Below are positions 15,074 to 23,209 of a stretch of DNA of 64,000 nucleotides, one piece after another; within the stretch, counting starts at the first letter, position 1, and each line of letters starts with the position of its first letter. The DNA is from MA-ANB-1 sp965216445. GTDB lineage: Bacteria > Actinomycetota > Acidimicrobiia > Spongiisociales > ZC4RG35. Both the position numbers and the translations under genes were made by a program. Location: the NCBI GenBank assembly GCA_965216445.1, contig OZ244166.1, positions 744,001-808,000 of the forward strand, written 5' to 3'. The notes under the pieces were generated by a model. That model worked only from the letters and a program-made list of their open reading frames with translations, did not search any database and was not told the origin of the DNA.

Positions 15074-15640
15074 ATGAGCGCTGACAACCCACCAACGGAA
15101 CCCCCGCCTCGAGCCACGGTGAGAGAACCGTCTTTGGTCCTCGTGAACACCGGGGACGGAAAAGGCAAGTCAACAGCCGCGTTCGGGACGTTGTTGCGCG
15201 GCGTATCGCGGGGATGGAAGGTTGGCGTGGTCCAATTCTTGAAGTCCGGTGACTGGCAAGTAGGCGAGGAGAAGATTCTCAATACCCATGGCGTGGACTG
15301 GTGGGCGCTCGGTGATGGGTTCACATGGGACGCCGAAAACATGGATGAGTCCGAAGCCATCGCCAGGTCTGCATGGCAGCATGCTGTCGGTTTGATTCAC
15401 TCGGGTGACTACGACGTGCTACTTCTCGATGAGATCACCTACCCGATCAACTGGGGCTGGATTGACATCGGAGACGTTGTGGAGGCCATCCGGTCCCGAC
15501 CCGACAGAACCAGTCTCATCTTCACCGGACGTGATGCTCCCGAAGAGCTAATCGAGGTTGCCGACACGGTCACGGAAATGAACAAAGTGAAACATGCCTT
15601 CGATCGCGGTGTGATGGCCCGTCGGGGAATCGACTATTGA
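15074..15640 (+). CDS. cobO: Cob(I)yrinic acid a,c-diamide adenosyltransferase (CobO/BtuR family)
   Basis: 188 residues from ATG 15074, preceded by GGAG. The nucleotide-binding loop is VNTGDGKGKSTAAFGTLLR; family blocks VVQFLKSGDW, HSGDYDVLLLDEITYPINWGW and LIFTGRDAPEELIEVADTVTEM are all present. The enzyme transfers the 5'-deoxyadenosyl group of ATP to cobalt, making the coenzyme form that the riboswitch senses. No de novo corrin genes are nearby, so the operon is built for salvage: import then adenosylation. Confidence 0.93.
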   Translation: MSADNPPTEPPPRATVREPSLVLVNTGDGKGKSTAAFGTLLRGVSRGWKVGVVQFLKSGDWQVGEEKILNTHGVDWWALGDGFTWDAENMDESEAIARSAWQHAVGLIHSGDYDVLLLDEITYPINWGWIDIGDVVEAIRSRPDRTSLIFTGRDAPEELIEVADTVTEMNKVKHAFDRGVMARRGIDY

Positions 15641-16371
15641 TCGAAGCCAGTGCCCGACTGGATTCCGAAGAGGTCCAATAGGAAGGTCTTGCGATCCGAA
15701 TACGCCTCGGCGTTCGTCATATCGTGGCCGCCTTCGTAGAACTTGAGCTGACTCCCCTCTGGTGCCGAGCGCTTCAAGCCATGAGCGGTCATGGCGGCTA
15801 TGTAGAAATCGGATGTGCCGAACTGAAGTAGAAGAGGGGCCTCAACGTCGGCGATTCGATTGATCGGGTCGACTTGATCGAGTATCCGCATGTAGTCGAA
15901 TCTGTCTCCAGCAATTGGCCAGAAGGCGAGAAACCAGTCCGCCCACCGGGCGGTAGGTGCAACAAAAACCGCTCCGACAGTTGGGACCGAAGACATCAAC
16001 AGGACCCCGTACATCGCACCAAAATCGTGACCCACAATCGCAATCTGGCTCGGGTCAACTGTTTCTAGTGATTGGAGGTGGTTGATCGCTTCGGCGAGGA
16101 CGCTCAGCTCGTAGTCGATTCGCTTCCGGTCCGACTCGGCATCCGATGGAGCGGACTTCCATGGGAAGGACAGTTGGGGGAGCAGGGAGGTTATGCCGTG
16201 GTCAGCCATGGCTTTTGCTTCTTCGAGAAACTGGGACCGGTTGGCGTTGGGCGCCTCGTCGAACCAGTGCAGGTAGAGCACGGCTGGACCGGTGTTCTCT
16301 CGTGTCGGCGTCACAATCAGCGCCGGATCGGAGGACCCAGGCACGGAAACATCTGAAACTTTGGGACTCAT
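15634..16371 (-). CDS. Dienelactone-hydrolase-like alpha/beta hydrolase with Asp at the nucleophile elbow
   Basis: 245 residues with the alpha/beta hydrolase layout: YLHWFDEA (oxyanion region), the nucleophile elbow IAIVGHDFGAMYG (residue 116 is Asp), a late acid in LLQFGTSDFYI and a histidine in FYEGGHDMTNAEAY. In dienelactone hydrolases the elbow residue is Cys, in esterases Ser; an Asp is seen in haloalkane dehalogenases and epoxide hydrolases. Either it uses an Asp nucleophile or it is not a classical hydrolase. It converges on cobO with a 7-base overlap. Confidence 0.7.
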   Translation of the reverse strand: MSPKVSDVSVPGSSDPALIVTPTRENTGPAVLYLHWFDEAPNANRSQFLEEAKAMADHGITSLLPQLSFPWKSAPSDAESDRKRIDYELSVLAEAINHLQSLETVDPSQIAIVGHDFGAMYGVLLMSSVPTVGAVFVAPTARWADWFLAFWPIAGDRFDYMRILDQVDPINRIADVEAPLLLQFGTSDFYIAAMTAHGLKRSAPEGSQLKFYEGGHDMTNAEAYSDRKTFLLDLFGIQSGTGFDQ

Positions 16372-16402
16372 GGTCTTCTATTCCCTGGCTGCGTTTAGCG
16401 AG

Positions 16403-17386
16403 TCAGCGTTGGCCTGAGGTAGGCGCCTCGGGACCCGACTCAGGTTCGGATCGGAATCGCCGGGACAACGTGTATCCAGCGGTAAGGACGTCATACGCCA
16501 TCTGTTTGATCAGACGGAGGCGGTCATCGAACAGAAGGCGTCCAACGGCGAGATAGCAGAGCAAACGGTTCTTCACGCCCAGGGGTGCAGTTGTCACCGC
16601 AGCCAGGTAGCCGCCAAGTCTGCGCCAGTTCGGGAACACAATGTGCCCGGAGCGATTTGGGTCGTACCAGGCGTCTCGAGCATGACTGAACTTCTGCTTC
16701 TTGCGGCTGTGGCTACGAACCGAGCGTTGCCGGTGTTCACGGAGATGGAACTCACTCTCCCCGGCCCACACCATCGGGCCATAGAGCATGGTCTCGGCCA
16801 CGAAGTTTCGGTCACTGCCAGAAAAGTGCCCGTGGAGGTGGGTGTACGCCAGAGTCTTCGACCGGAACAGCCCGAAAACGAGTCCGGCGGGGCTGCTCCG
16901 CGCCGCGGCGCGGAACCGAATATGGGGGTGCTCCGACCCGAGTTCTTCTGGTACCGGGATTTCTTCGGTCTTCCTTCCGGAAGCGTCGACCCGGTAAGGC
17001 CGGGCGATCGCCAAGACTGCATCGGAGTTGGCTACCAGCGCTTCGACCCCTGCTGCGATGAAGTCGGGGGTCGTGAGGTCGTCGTGGGCGTTCCATGCGA
17101 AAAACTCGCCGGCTGATGCGCGGAAGACCTCGTTGTAGTTCTCAGCTGCACCGATATTGGATTCTTGGACGATCAGTCTGACGCGCTCATCAGCTTCCTG
17201 ATGACGTTTGACGATTTCCTGTGTGCTGTCGGTCGAAGCGTTGTCAGAAACCAAAATCTCGAGGTTGGGGTAGGTCTGTTTGCGAAGAGCAGTCATGGTC
17301 TCATCGAGGAAGTTCTCACCCTGAAAAACCGGCACACCAACAGATGCCAGGGAAGGGGAGCTGTCGTGACGGGGGATGTCGCTCAT
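16403..17386 (-). CDS. Family 2 glycosyltransferase
   Basis: 327 residues from ATG 17386, preceded by AGAGGAG; an in-frame ATG at 17401 is less likely. The GT-A fold is shown by ASVGVPVFQGENFLDETMTAL, LEILVSDNASTDSTQEIV (nucleotide-binding Asp), SNIGAAENYNEVF and FFAWNAHDDLTTPDFI (DxD-like metal site). A basic C-terminal part with one possible membrane-associated helix (LCYLAVGRLLF) follows. Last gene of a four-gene minus-strand cluster with a PIG-L deacetylase, a sugar nucleotidyltransferase and a sugar methyltransferase, so it probably adds a modified sugar to a surface glycan. Confidence 0.85.
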   Translation of the reverse strand: MSDIPRHDSSPSLASVGVPVFQGENFLDETMTALRKQTYPNLEILVSDNASTDSTQEIVKRHQEADERVRLIVQESNIGAAENYNEVFRASAGEFFAWNAHDDLTTPDFIAAGVEALVANSDAVLAIARPYRVDASGRKTEEIPVPEELGSEHPHIRFRAAARSSPAGLVFGLFRSKTLAYTHLHGHFSGSDRNFVAETMLYGPMVWAGESEFHLREHRQRSVRSHSRKKQKFSHARDAWYDPNRSGHIVFPNWRRLGGYLAAVTTAPLGVKNRLLCYLAVGRLLFDDRLRLIKQMAYDVLTAGYTLSRRFRSEPESGPEAPTSGQR

Positions 17387-17393
17387 TACTCCT

Positions 17394-18038
17394 CTATGCA
17401 AGAACTAGCCGGGTTGTGTGAAACGCCTCGGCATGGCCATCGGGGGCCAACGACTCCAAACCGCGGAGCCTCATCACCGCTTCGAAGGTCTCTCCGTTGT
17501 ACCAGGGCTTGTCTTGCTGGCTGGCGAAGTGCTTTGCCAGGTGGTCGACTTTGGCCTGTGCCTCGGCCGCAGTCATAGGGACATACACCGAAGGTTGGCT
17601 GAGGTCGCCTTCGAGCTTGGGTATCTCGAATTCAAGGATCGGCTGGTTCCGACACAGCTGATGAGCCATCTCTGCGACCAGTTGATGATCCTGGTGGCGG
17701 TCGAATCGATGTGGTGCCACCACAATGTCGAACCGTTCGCTTCCGATCTCACGTCGGAAGAACTCTTTGACGTCCGTCGCGTGACGATAGGGGAGCATGT
17801 TGTCGGTGAGGCCGCCGAACTCGACACGCACTCGGTTTCCGAGCATGTCGGTGGCACTGGCCTGTGCTTCAGCGGCACGGCCAGCGTCATTTGCAGCAAT
17901 CAGAAACACGAAATCGGCATCTGGATGATTGGTTGCGATCCTGTTGATAAGGCCAAATGCTCCGATCTCGATGTCGTCGGGATGAGCGGCCAAACACAGG
18001 ACGGAATTGACTGGCCGTTCAAACTCGAGTCGGATCAT
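17394..18038 (-). CDS. PIG-L family zinc deacetylase
   Basis: 214 residues. The zinc motif AAHPDDIEIG near the N-terminus and the HxDH-type RFDRHQDHQLVAE in the middle give the three ligands expected for LmbE/PIG-L N-deacetylases. These remove acetyl groups from N-acetylglucosamine-containing substrates (MshB, GlcNAc-PI deacetylase). Here the neighbours are a glucose-1-phosphate cytidylyltransferase-like enzyme (one-base stop/start overlap) and a glycosyltransferase, so the substrate is more likely an N-acetylated sugar of the cluster product than mycothiol; that is an inference. Confidence 0.85.
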   Translation of the reverse strand: MIRLEFERPVNSVLCLAAHPDDIEIGAFGLINRIATNHPDADFVFLIAANDAGRAAEAQASATDMLGNRVRVEFGGLTDNMLPYRHATDVKEFFRREIGSERFDIVVAPHRFDRHQDHQLVAEMAHQLCRNQPILEFEIPKLEGDLSQPSVYVPMTAAEAQAKVDHLAKHFASQQDKPWYNGETFEAVMRLRGLESLAPDGHAEAFHTTRLVLA

Positions 18039-18820
18039 CAGTGAGAGCCGTTACGCCAAATGGCCCACGGGGCCTCAACGGTCCGATACAGACTGTCGAG
18101 GTAGGTCTGCTCCTTGAACGTGTCCATCGGTGACCAGAATCCTTCGAACTTGTGGGCATAGAGCCGTTTCTCTTTGATCAAACGGTGGAATGGGTCTGCC
18201 ACCAAGTCTTCGCCCGGGTTTATGTAGTCGAAGATCTCTTTGCGGAAGATGAAGTATCCCGCGTTGATCCAAAGGTCCTCCTCACCGATCGGGCCCAAAG
18301 CGACGGCGTCGTCGCCTTCGACCTGAGCTACGTGATAGGACTGGGGAGGGCGAACCGCGAGAAAACCGGCCACCTTGTCCTTCTCCAAGAATGCCTCCGA
18401 GTACGCGGCGAGGTCCAGGTCGGTCACGCCATCGGCATAGTTGGCGAGGAACACCTCATCATCCCCGAGGTGGTCCTCCACCCGGCGAAGTCGCTCACCA
18501 ATCTCGGACCGGAAACCAGTGTCGACAAAGGTGATGGTCCAGTCGTCGATGTCAGTGCCGAGCATGATTCGCTCGGAACCCCCACCCTTGATGATGAAGT
18601 CGTTGCTGACGGCCTCCTCGTATTCCAAGAAGTACCTCTTGATGGCCTCGGCCCCGTAGCCGAGGCACAAAATGAATTCTTTGTGACCGAAGTGGGCGTA
18701 GTACCGCATCACGTGCCACAGGATTGGACGGTTACCCACTGCCACCATGGGCTTGGGGACCGCGCTGTTGTGATCGCGGATCCTCAATCCCTCTCCACCG
18801 CAGAAAAGTACGACCTTCAT
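18038..18820 (-). CDS. Glucose-1-phosphate cytidylyltransferase-like sugar nucleotidyltransferase
   Basis: 260 residues from ATG 18820 (MKVVLFCGGEGLRI); the open frame continues upstream, but this start overlaps the methyltransferase stop in the ATGA pattern. The signature FCGGEGLRIRDHNSAVPKPM, then VGNRPILWHVMRYYAHFGHKEFILCLGY, is characteristic of RfbF/DdhA cytidylyltransferases. Further blocks are LANYADGVTDLDL and WINAGYFIFRKEIFDY. It would make CDP-glucose, the entry to CDP-deoxysugars, but the 4,6-dehydratase is not in the window. Confidence 0.88.
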   Translation of the reverse strand: MKVVLFCGGEGLRIRDHNSAVPKPMVAVGNRPILWHVMRYYAHFGHKEFILCLGYGAEAIKRYFLEYEEAVSNDFIIKGGGSERIMLGTDIDDWTITFVDTGFRSEIGERLRRVEDHLGDDEVFLANYADGVTDLDLAAYSEAFLEKDKVAGFLAVRPPQSYHVAQVEGDDAVALGPIGEEDLWINAGYFIFRKEIFDYINPGEDLVADPFHRLIKEKRLYAHKFEGFWSPMDTFKEQTYLDSLYRTVEAPWAIWRNGSH

Positions 18821-20094
18821 GCGCCCACCGGTTCCAGCACCATTGCCTCTGGTATGGGCACGATGAATCTGCCACCCCAATCTGCGATGTACGACAGCTG
18901 GTTCATGAGTTCCTCTTTGATGTTCCACGGCAGGAGCAGGACGTAATCCGGCTTCGTCTCGGCAATCTTCTCCGGTGGGAAGATCGGAATGTGAGTTCCC
19001 GGCGTCACCCTTCCGTGTTTGTAGGGGTTCATGTCGCAGGCGTAGTCGATGAAGTCGGTCCCAATCCCGCAGTAGTTGAGGAGTGTGTTTCCTTTCCCGG
19101 CAGCCCCATAGATCACTATCGATTTTCCCTCGTCTTTGATGTCAACCAGCGTCGTGAGCAGCTTTCTCTTCGTCGCTTTTACTCGCTCGCCAAATCCTTC
19201 GTAAGTTGCCAGGTTGCGAAGCCCGAACCCGTCCTCCCGTGCGATCAAGTCGCCGACGTTCGAGCTTACGGGTTTCGACTGGTCTCTGGTGTGCTTCGCG
19301 AAAACTCGCAATGATCCACCGTGTGTCCACAGTTCTTCAACATCAAAAACGGTGAGCCCATGGGTCGAGAAGATCTCCCGGACCGTTCCGAGCGACAGAT
19401 ACGACCAGTGTTCGTGATAGATCGTGTCGAACTGGTTCTGGTCGATCAGTCTCATGATGTGGGGGAACTCGAACGTTGCTACCCCGTCGTCGGCCAGCAC
19501 TTCGGGCACTCCGGCAACAAAGCCGTTGATATCCGGGGTGTGTGCCAGCACGTTGTTTCCGAGGACGACATCAGCGCGGTATCCATCGCTACTCAGACGC
19601 TGTCCCAACGCCAAGCTGAAGAACTCACCAATCGATTCGATGCCGAGCGCCCGGGCCGCATCGGCAACATTGCTGGATGGTTCGACGCCAAGGACATCGA
19701 TGCCTTTCTGCTGAAAATACTGGAGCAGGTAGCCATCGTTGCTTGCGATCTCGAGGACTCTCGATGACTCGTTGAGGTCAAACCTCTCAACCATCATTTC
19801 AACGTAAGAACGAGCGTGATCGAGCCAGGACTGTGAAAAGGAGGAAAAGTAGGCGTATTCGTCGAAGATCTCCTCCGGTGCGACATATTCGCCGATCTGC
19901 GCGAGAAAGCAGTTGCCGCAAACCCTCACGTGAAGGGGATAGAAGGGCTCCATTGCGTCGCTGCCGGCCAACGGGAAGGTCTCACAAAGAGGGTGCATCC
20001 CCAAATCAACCATCGTTGTGTCAAGCGGAGCGTCACAGAAGCGGCATGTTGCGTTCAAGACCACGCCAAATTCACCGCCCCCCTTTGTTCCCAT
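18817..20094 (-). CDS. Zinc-binding sugar C-methyltransferase (TylCIII/NovU type)
   Basis: 425 residues with the three-part architecture of deoxysugar C-methyltransferases. An N-terminal zinc domain has CRFCDAPL and CGNCFLAQIG. A central SAM domain has VLEIASNDGYLLQYFQQKG and VLGNNVLAHTPDINGFV. A C-terminal domain has SIVIYGAAGKGNTLLNYCGI and PGTHIPIFPPEKI. The EFPHIMRLI to YHEHWSYLSL stretch carries the family's catalytic His region. First gene of the cluster; an NDP-4-keto-deoxyhexose is the expected substrate. The flanking gap 20095-20218 holds nothing recognisable. Confidence 0.88.
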   Translation of the reverse strand: MGTKGGGEFGVVLNATCRFCDAPLDTTMVDLGMHPLCETFPLAGSDAMEPFYPLHVRVCGNCFLAQIGEYVAPEEIFDEYAYFSSFSQSWLDHARSYVEMMVERFDLNESSRVLEIASNDGYLLQYFQQKGIDVLGVEPSSNVADAARALGIESIGEFFSLALGQRLSSDGYRADVVLGNNVLAHTPDINGFVAGVPEVLADDGVATFEFPHIMRLIDQNQFDTIYHEHWSYLSLGTVREIFSTHGLTVFDVEELWTHGGSLRVFAKHTRDQSKPVSSNVGDLIAREDGFGLRNLATYEGFGERVKATKRKLLTTLVDIKDEGKSIVIYGAAGKGNTLLNYCGIGTDFIDYACDMNPYKHGRVTPGTHIPIFPPEKIAETKPDYVLLLPWNIKEELMNQLSYIADWGGRFIVPIPEAMVLEPVGA

Positions 20095-20218
20095 GGCAAT
20101 TCTTGCGTCCCCTTATCGCCCAAACACAGCGTAAACGCCCGCCGTGTCCAATCAAGCCTGATCTTCCTCGATTTCCAGAATTATTGGTAGAAGCCGAGAG
20201 ACTGTCGCGGCACTTGGC

Positions 20219-21052
20219 TCAGTCGCTCACTCTCCGATATAGCCAGACCGCGAGCGGGGAAAACACGAGAATGATCCCTCCGATCCATGCCAAGGATTGC
20301 CATATGAGAGTTCCTGTCTCGAGTCCGATGAACGGCAGCGCTTCCTCAGGCAACATCAAAGATCTGACGGTGTTGGCCAAAATCGTGATCGGCTGGTGGT
20401 CGGCAAAGGTCTGCAACCACGAAGGCATGCTTTGCGTAGGCACGAAGACTGAGGATGCAAAGACAAGCGGGAAGATCGGAAGGAACCCGGCAACCTGCAC
20501 TGCTTCGGTGTCCTTGATTGCCAGTCCCATACATGCCATGACCCACGACATCGAGTACGCAAACAACAACACCAGGAAAACCCCGAGCGCCATAGCGGCG
20601 AAACCCTGTTCGTACCTCCACCCGATCAGATATCCGACGAACAGCATCAACGAAAGGACCCATAGATTCCTGAGCAGATCGGCGAAGGTCCTTCCGGTGA
20701 GCACAGCCGAACGGGCCATGGGCAACGAGCGGAAACGGTCAATTACTCCTGCACTGAGATCTTCAGTCAAACCCACGGCCGTTTGAGTGGCCCCGAAGAC
20801 AGCAGACTGCACCAGGATCCCGGGGATCAGCCAGTTTATGTACTCACCCGCAGCTGCAGCGGGCCCGCCCTGGGTCAATGCCCCACCGAAGACGTAGTTG
20901 AAGAGCAAAAGGAACATGACCGGCTGGATCGTTGCGAATACCAGTAGCTGAGGCAGACGGATATTCCGAAGCACGTTGCGCTTTGTGATCACCCGGGTGT
21001 GGGTGAGCGTCTGGGAGATGCTGGGGCGGACTTTGAGGCTTTCGGTTGTCAT
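20219..21052 (-). CDS. ABC-2 type transporter permease
   Basis: 277 residues with six hydrophobic segments. It starts with a cytoplasmic helix (ITKRNVLRNIRLPQ) and contains the ABC-2 motif LPMARSAVLTGRTFADLLRNLWVL, typical of DrrB/NodJ-like permeases. Its ATG overlaps the ATPase stop by 4 bases. With the adjacent DrrA-like ATPase it forms a simple exporter for lipids, polyketides or drugs; the cargo is not evident. Confidence 0.88.
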   Translation of the reverse strand: MTTESLKVRPSISQTLTHTRVITKRNVLRNIRLPQLLVFATIQPVMFLLLFNYVFGGALTQGGPAAAAGEYINWLIPGILVQSAVFGATQTAVGLTEDLSAGVIDRFRSLPMARSAVLTGRTFADLLRNLWVLSLMLFVGYLIGWRYEQGFAAMALGVFLVLLFAYSMSWVMACMGLAIKDTEAVQVAGFLPIFPLVFASSVFVPTQSMPSWLQTFADHQPITILANTVRSLMLPEEALPFIGLETGTLIWQSLAWIGGIILVFSPLAVWLYRRVSD

Positions 21053-22038
21053 CGCCGTGCCCGTCTGCGGCGTCCGGACGGCTGGGCCTCGGCGTCTTCG
21101 GTCTCCCCGGCTTCTGCCTCATGTCCGGTCAGGGCTAGAAAGACGTCGTCGAGAGTTGGCTTTCTCAGTGCGATGTCCGTGGGTCGAATCTGGAGGGCGT
21201 CCAGTTCCCTAACCACCTGAGTAAGAGTGTCGACACCGTGCGACGCCGGAATACTGAAGGAGTTGTTCCTGGTCTTGGGGGCTTCGCCGGCCATTCGACT
21301 CAAGACCTCGGTTACCGCCGTGTGGTCTGAGGCACCAACGCTGAGTTCGACTACGTCACCACCCAGCCGATCCTTCAGTTCGTCAGAGGTCCCTTCAGCA
21401 ATGAGCTTTCCGTGGTCGATGACTCCGATTCGGTCAGCAAGCCGGTCGGCTTCCTCAAGGTATTGAGTCGTCAGCAGCAGGGTGGTTCCGGTTTCCACCA
21501 ACTCTTCTATCAATTCCCACAAATCGAGTCGACTACCTGGGTCGACCCCGGTGGTTGGTTCATCAAGGAAGAGGATCTCGGGACGTCCGATGATCGATGC
21601 CGCCAGGTCGAGGCGTCTTTTCATGCCACCCGAGTAGGTCTTGACCGGTCGGTCGGCGGCTTCGGTGAGACTTATCTTCTCCAGGACCTCTTCGGCGCGT
21701 TTCTTGGTTTCTGCTTCGGAGAGGTTGTAGAGGCGACCGACCATCTCGACGTTTTCGCGTCCCGTCTGGTATCCGTCCACGGCAGCGAACTGCCCGCCGA
21801 GGCCGATCCGGTTTCTGACCGCCATGGGTGCCTCTGCGACGTTGATACCGGCCACGTGAGCGGTTCCGGCCGTTGGTTTGGACAGTGTTGCCAGGATCCG
21901 GATCAACGTCGTCTTGCCTGCCCCATTAGGTCCCAAAAGGCCATAAACGATTCCGGGCTCGAAGCCGAGCGTCACCCCATCGAGAGCACGCACATCTCCG
22001 AAGTGCTTGGCGAGGTCTTTCGTTTGGACTGCTTGCAA
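21049..22038 (-). CDS. DrrA-like ABC transporter ATP-binding protein
   Basis: 329 residues from a TTG at 22038 (AGGGA six bases upstream), which leaves a 43-base gap after the phosphotransferase. A longer reading from 22272 would overlap that gene and add 78 non-conserved residues. Walker A is LLGPNGAGKTTLIRI, the signature is KTYSGGMKRRLDLAASI, Walker B is ILFLDEPTTGVDPGSR, and the H-loop region is LLLTTQYLEEADRLADRI. The C-terminal DUF4162-like domain ends in PTLDDVFLALTGHEA and a basic tail. Pairs with the permease at 20219. Confidence 0.88.
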   Translation of the reverse strand: MQAVQTKDLAKHFGDVRALDGVTLGFEPGIVYGLLGPNGAGKTTLIRILATLSKPTAGTAHVAGINVAEAPMAVRNRIGLGGQFAAVDGYQTGRENVEMVGRLYNLSEAETKKRAEEVLEKISLTEAADRPVKTYSGGMKRRLDLAASIIGRPEILFLDEPTTGVDPGSRLDLWELIEELVETGTTLLLTTQYLEEADRLADRIGVIDHGKLIAEGTSDELKDRLGGDVVELSVGASDHTAVTEVLSRMAGEAPKTRNNSFSIPASHGVDTLTQVVRELDALQIRPTDIALRKPTLDDVFLALTGHEAEAGETEDAEAQPSGRRRRARR

Positions 22039-22081
22039 GTCTTTCCCTACTGCGAACCAGTGATGATACGACGTCTCGGTT

Positions 22082-23128
22082 TTATCTCCGTCGGCTGTCA
22101 GCCAGGTCGAACAGTTGATCTGCGCCCTTCCCCAGCACACTGAAGCGATCGTCCTGCGTTTGGCCGCGGAGCCAGCGGATGTAGATCTGCTGTAGGACGA
22201 CACCAAGCTTCCAGGTGCCGAACACGACGTACCACGTGATTTCGGCGAGGTCGCGACCCGAACCCTCCGCATATCTATCTAGAGCTTGGTCACGAGACAG
22301 CCAGCCCGGCACCGACGTCGGCATCGGATTCAACGAGCTGGGTGATTCCTCGTCGTCGTACCAGGTTGCCATCAGGGTGCCCAGGTCGGCGAGAGGATCT
22401 CCGCGAGTTGCCATATCCCAGTCGTATACGGCGACGCAGGTTCCCGGATCGTCAGGGGAGACGGCCATGTTGTCCAGTCTCCAATCGTTGTGGATCAGCG
22501 TCGGTGTGGGGCTTGTGGGGATATTTGAACGCAGCCAGTTCCCAACATCATCAGCCCGTGGATTCTCCTCGTGGCGGGCTGCCTCCCATCGTTTTGACCA
22601 ACCCTCGACCTGCCGCTCCAAGAATCCGTCGGGTCTGCCCAACGTTTCCAATCCACACTCCCGGGGGTTTACGGCGTGGAAGCGAACCAACGTGTCGATG
22701 ACGACGGTGGCCAACGCTTCGTTCATTGCCGGGTTCCGGCCTCCACCAAAGATCTCCGGAACTTGTTCCTTCACAACAGCTCCTGGAAGACGCTCCATCA
22801 GGATGAATGGGGAACCAATCACGTCGGGCTCATCACAGAAGGCGAAGGCTCGTGGAGCGAGCGGGAAGGATTCCCAGAGTCGCGACAAGACCCGGTATTC
22901 GCGAGCCATGTCGTGTGACCCTGCTGCCACAGGTCCCAAGGGCGGCCGTCGTAGCACGGCTTCGGTACCGTCAGGAAATCTCAGGAGGTAAGTGAGGTTG
23001 GCTCTTCCGTTGGAGAACTGAAGTACCTCAGGCTCATCGGCTGGGATGTCCGGCTGGTGTGTGAGCCACTTGCGCAGACTTTCCGTGTCGAACCCCTCGT
23101 CTTCCCGTACGTCTATCAAGTCGTCCAC
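22082..23128 (-). CDS. Aminoglycoside-phosphotransferase-like kinase (ACAD10/APH family)
   Basis: 348 residues from GTG 23128. Kinase-like landmarks: FSNGRANLTYLLRFPDGTEAVLRRPP (nucleotide-binding lysine region), PFILMERLPG (hinge), TLIHNDWRLDNMAV (catalytic HxDxxxxN) and VAVYDWDMATRGDPLADLGTL (metal-binding DxD). The wording HNDWRLDN and WDMATRGDPLADL fits the acyl-CoA dehydrogenase-associated group rather than true aminoglycoside resistance. It is upstream of, and probably cotranscribed with, the ABC exporter. Substrate unknown. Confidence 0.82.
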   Translation of the reverse strand: MDDLIDVREDEGFDTESLRKWLTHQPDIPADEPEVLQFSNGRANLTYLLRFPDGTEAVLRRPPLGPVAAGSHDMAREYRVLSRLWESFPLAPRAFAFCDEPDVIGSPFILMERLPGAVVKEQVPEIFGGGRNPAMNEALATVVIDTLVRFHAVNPRECGLETLGRPDGFLERQVEGWSKRWEAARHEENPRADDVGNWLRSNIPTSPTPTLIHNDWRLDNMAVSPDDPGTCVAVYDWDMATRGDPLADLGTLMATWYDDEESPSSLNPMPTSVPGWLSRDQALDRYAEGSGRDLAEITWYVVFGTWKLGVVLQQIYIRWLRGQTQDDRFSVLGKGADQLFDLADSRRR

Positions 23129-23209
23129 TCACCAAAGACTAGATAGTCGATCCCCGATGGAGACCTTGCCGAAGGTGCCAATTACGCTGTGTCGACCCGA
23201 AGGAGACCG

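Noticed and set aside
18038..20094. O-antigen or capsule island acquired by transfer
   Set aside because: Only four sugar genes with no flippase, polymerase, transposase or shift in base composition that I can see; better described as a small resident cluster.
21049..22272. Longer version of the DrrA-like ATPase starting at 22272
   Set aside because: Adds 78 non-conserved residues and overlaps the phosphotransferase gene by 190 bases; the TTG at 22038 has a suitable AGGGA.
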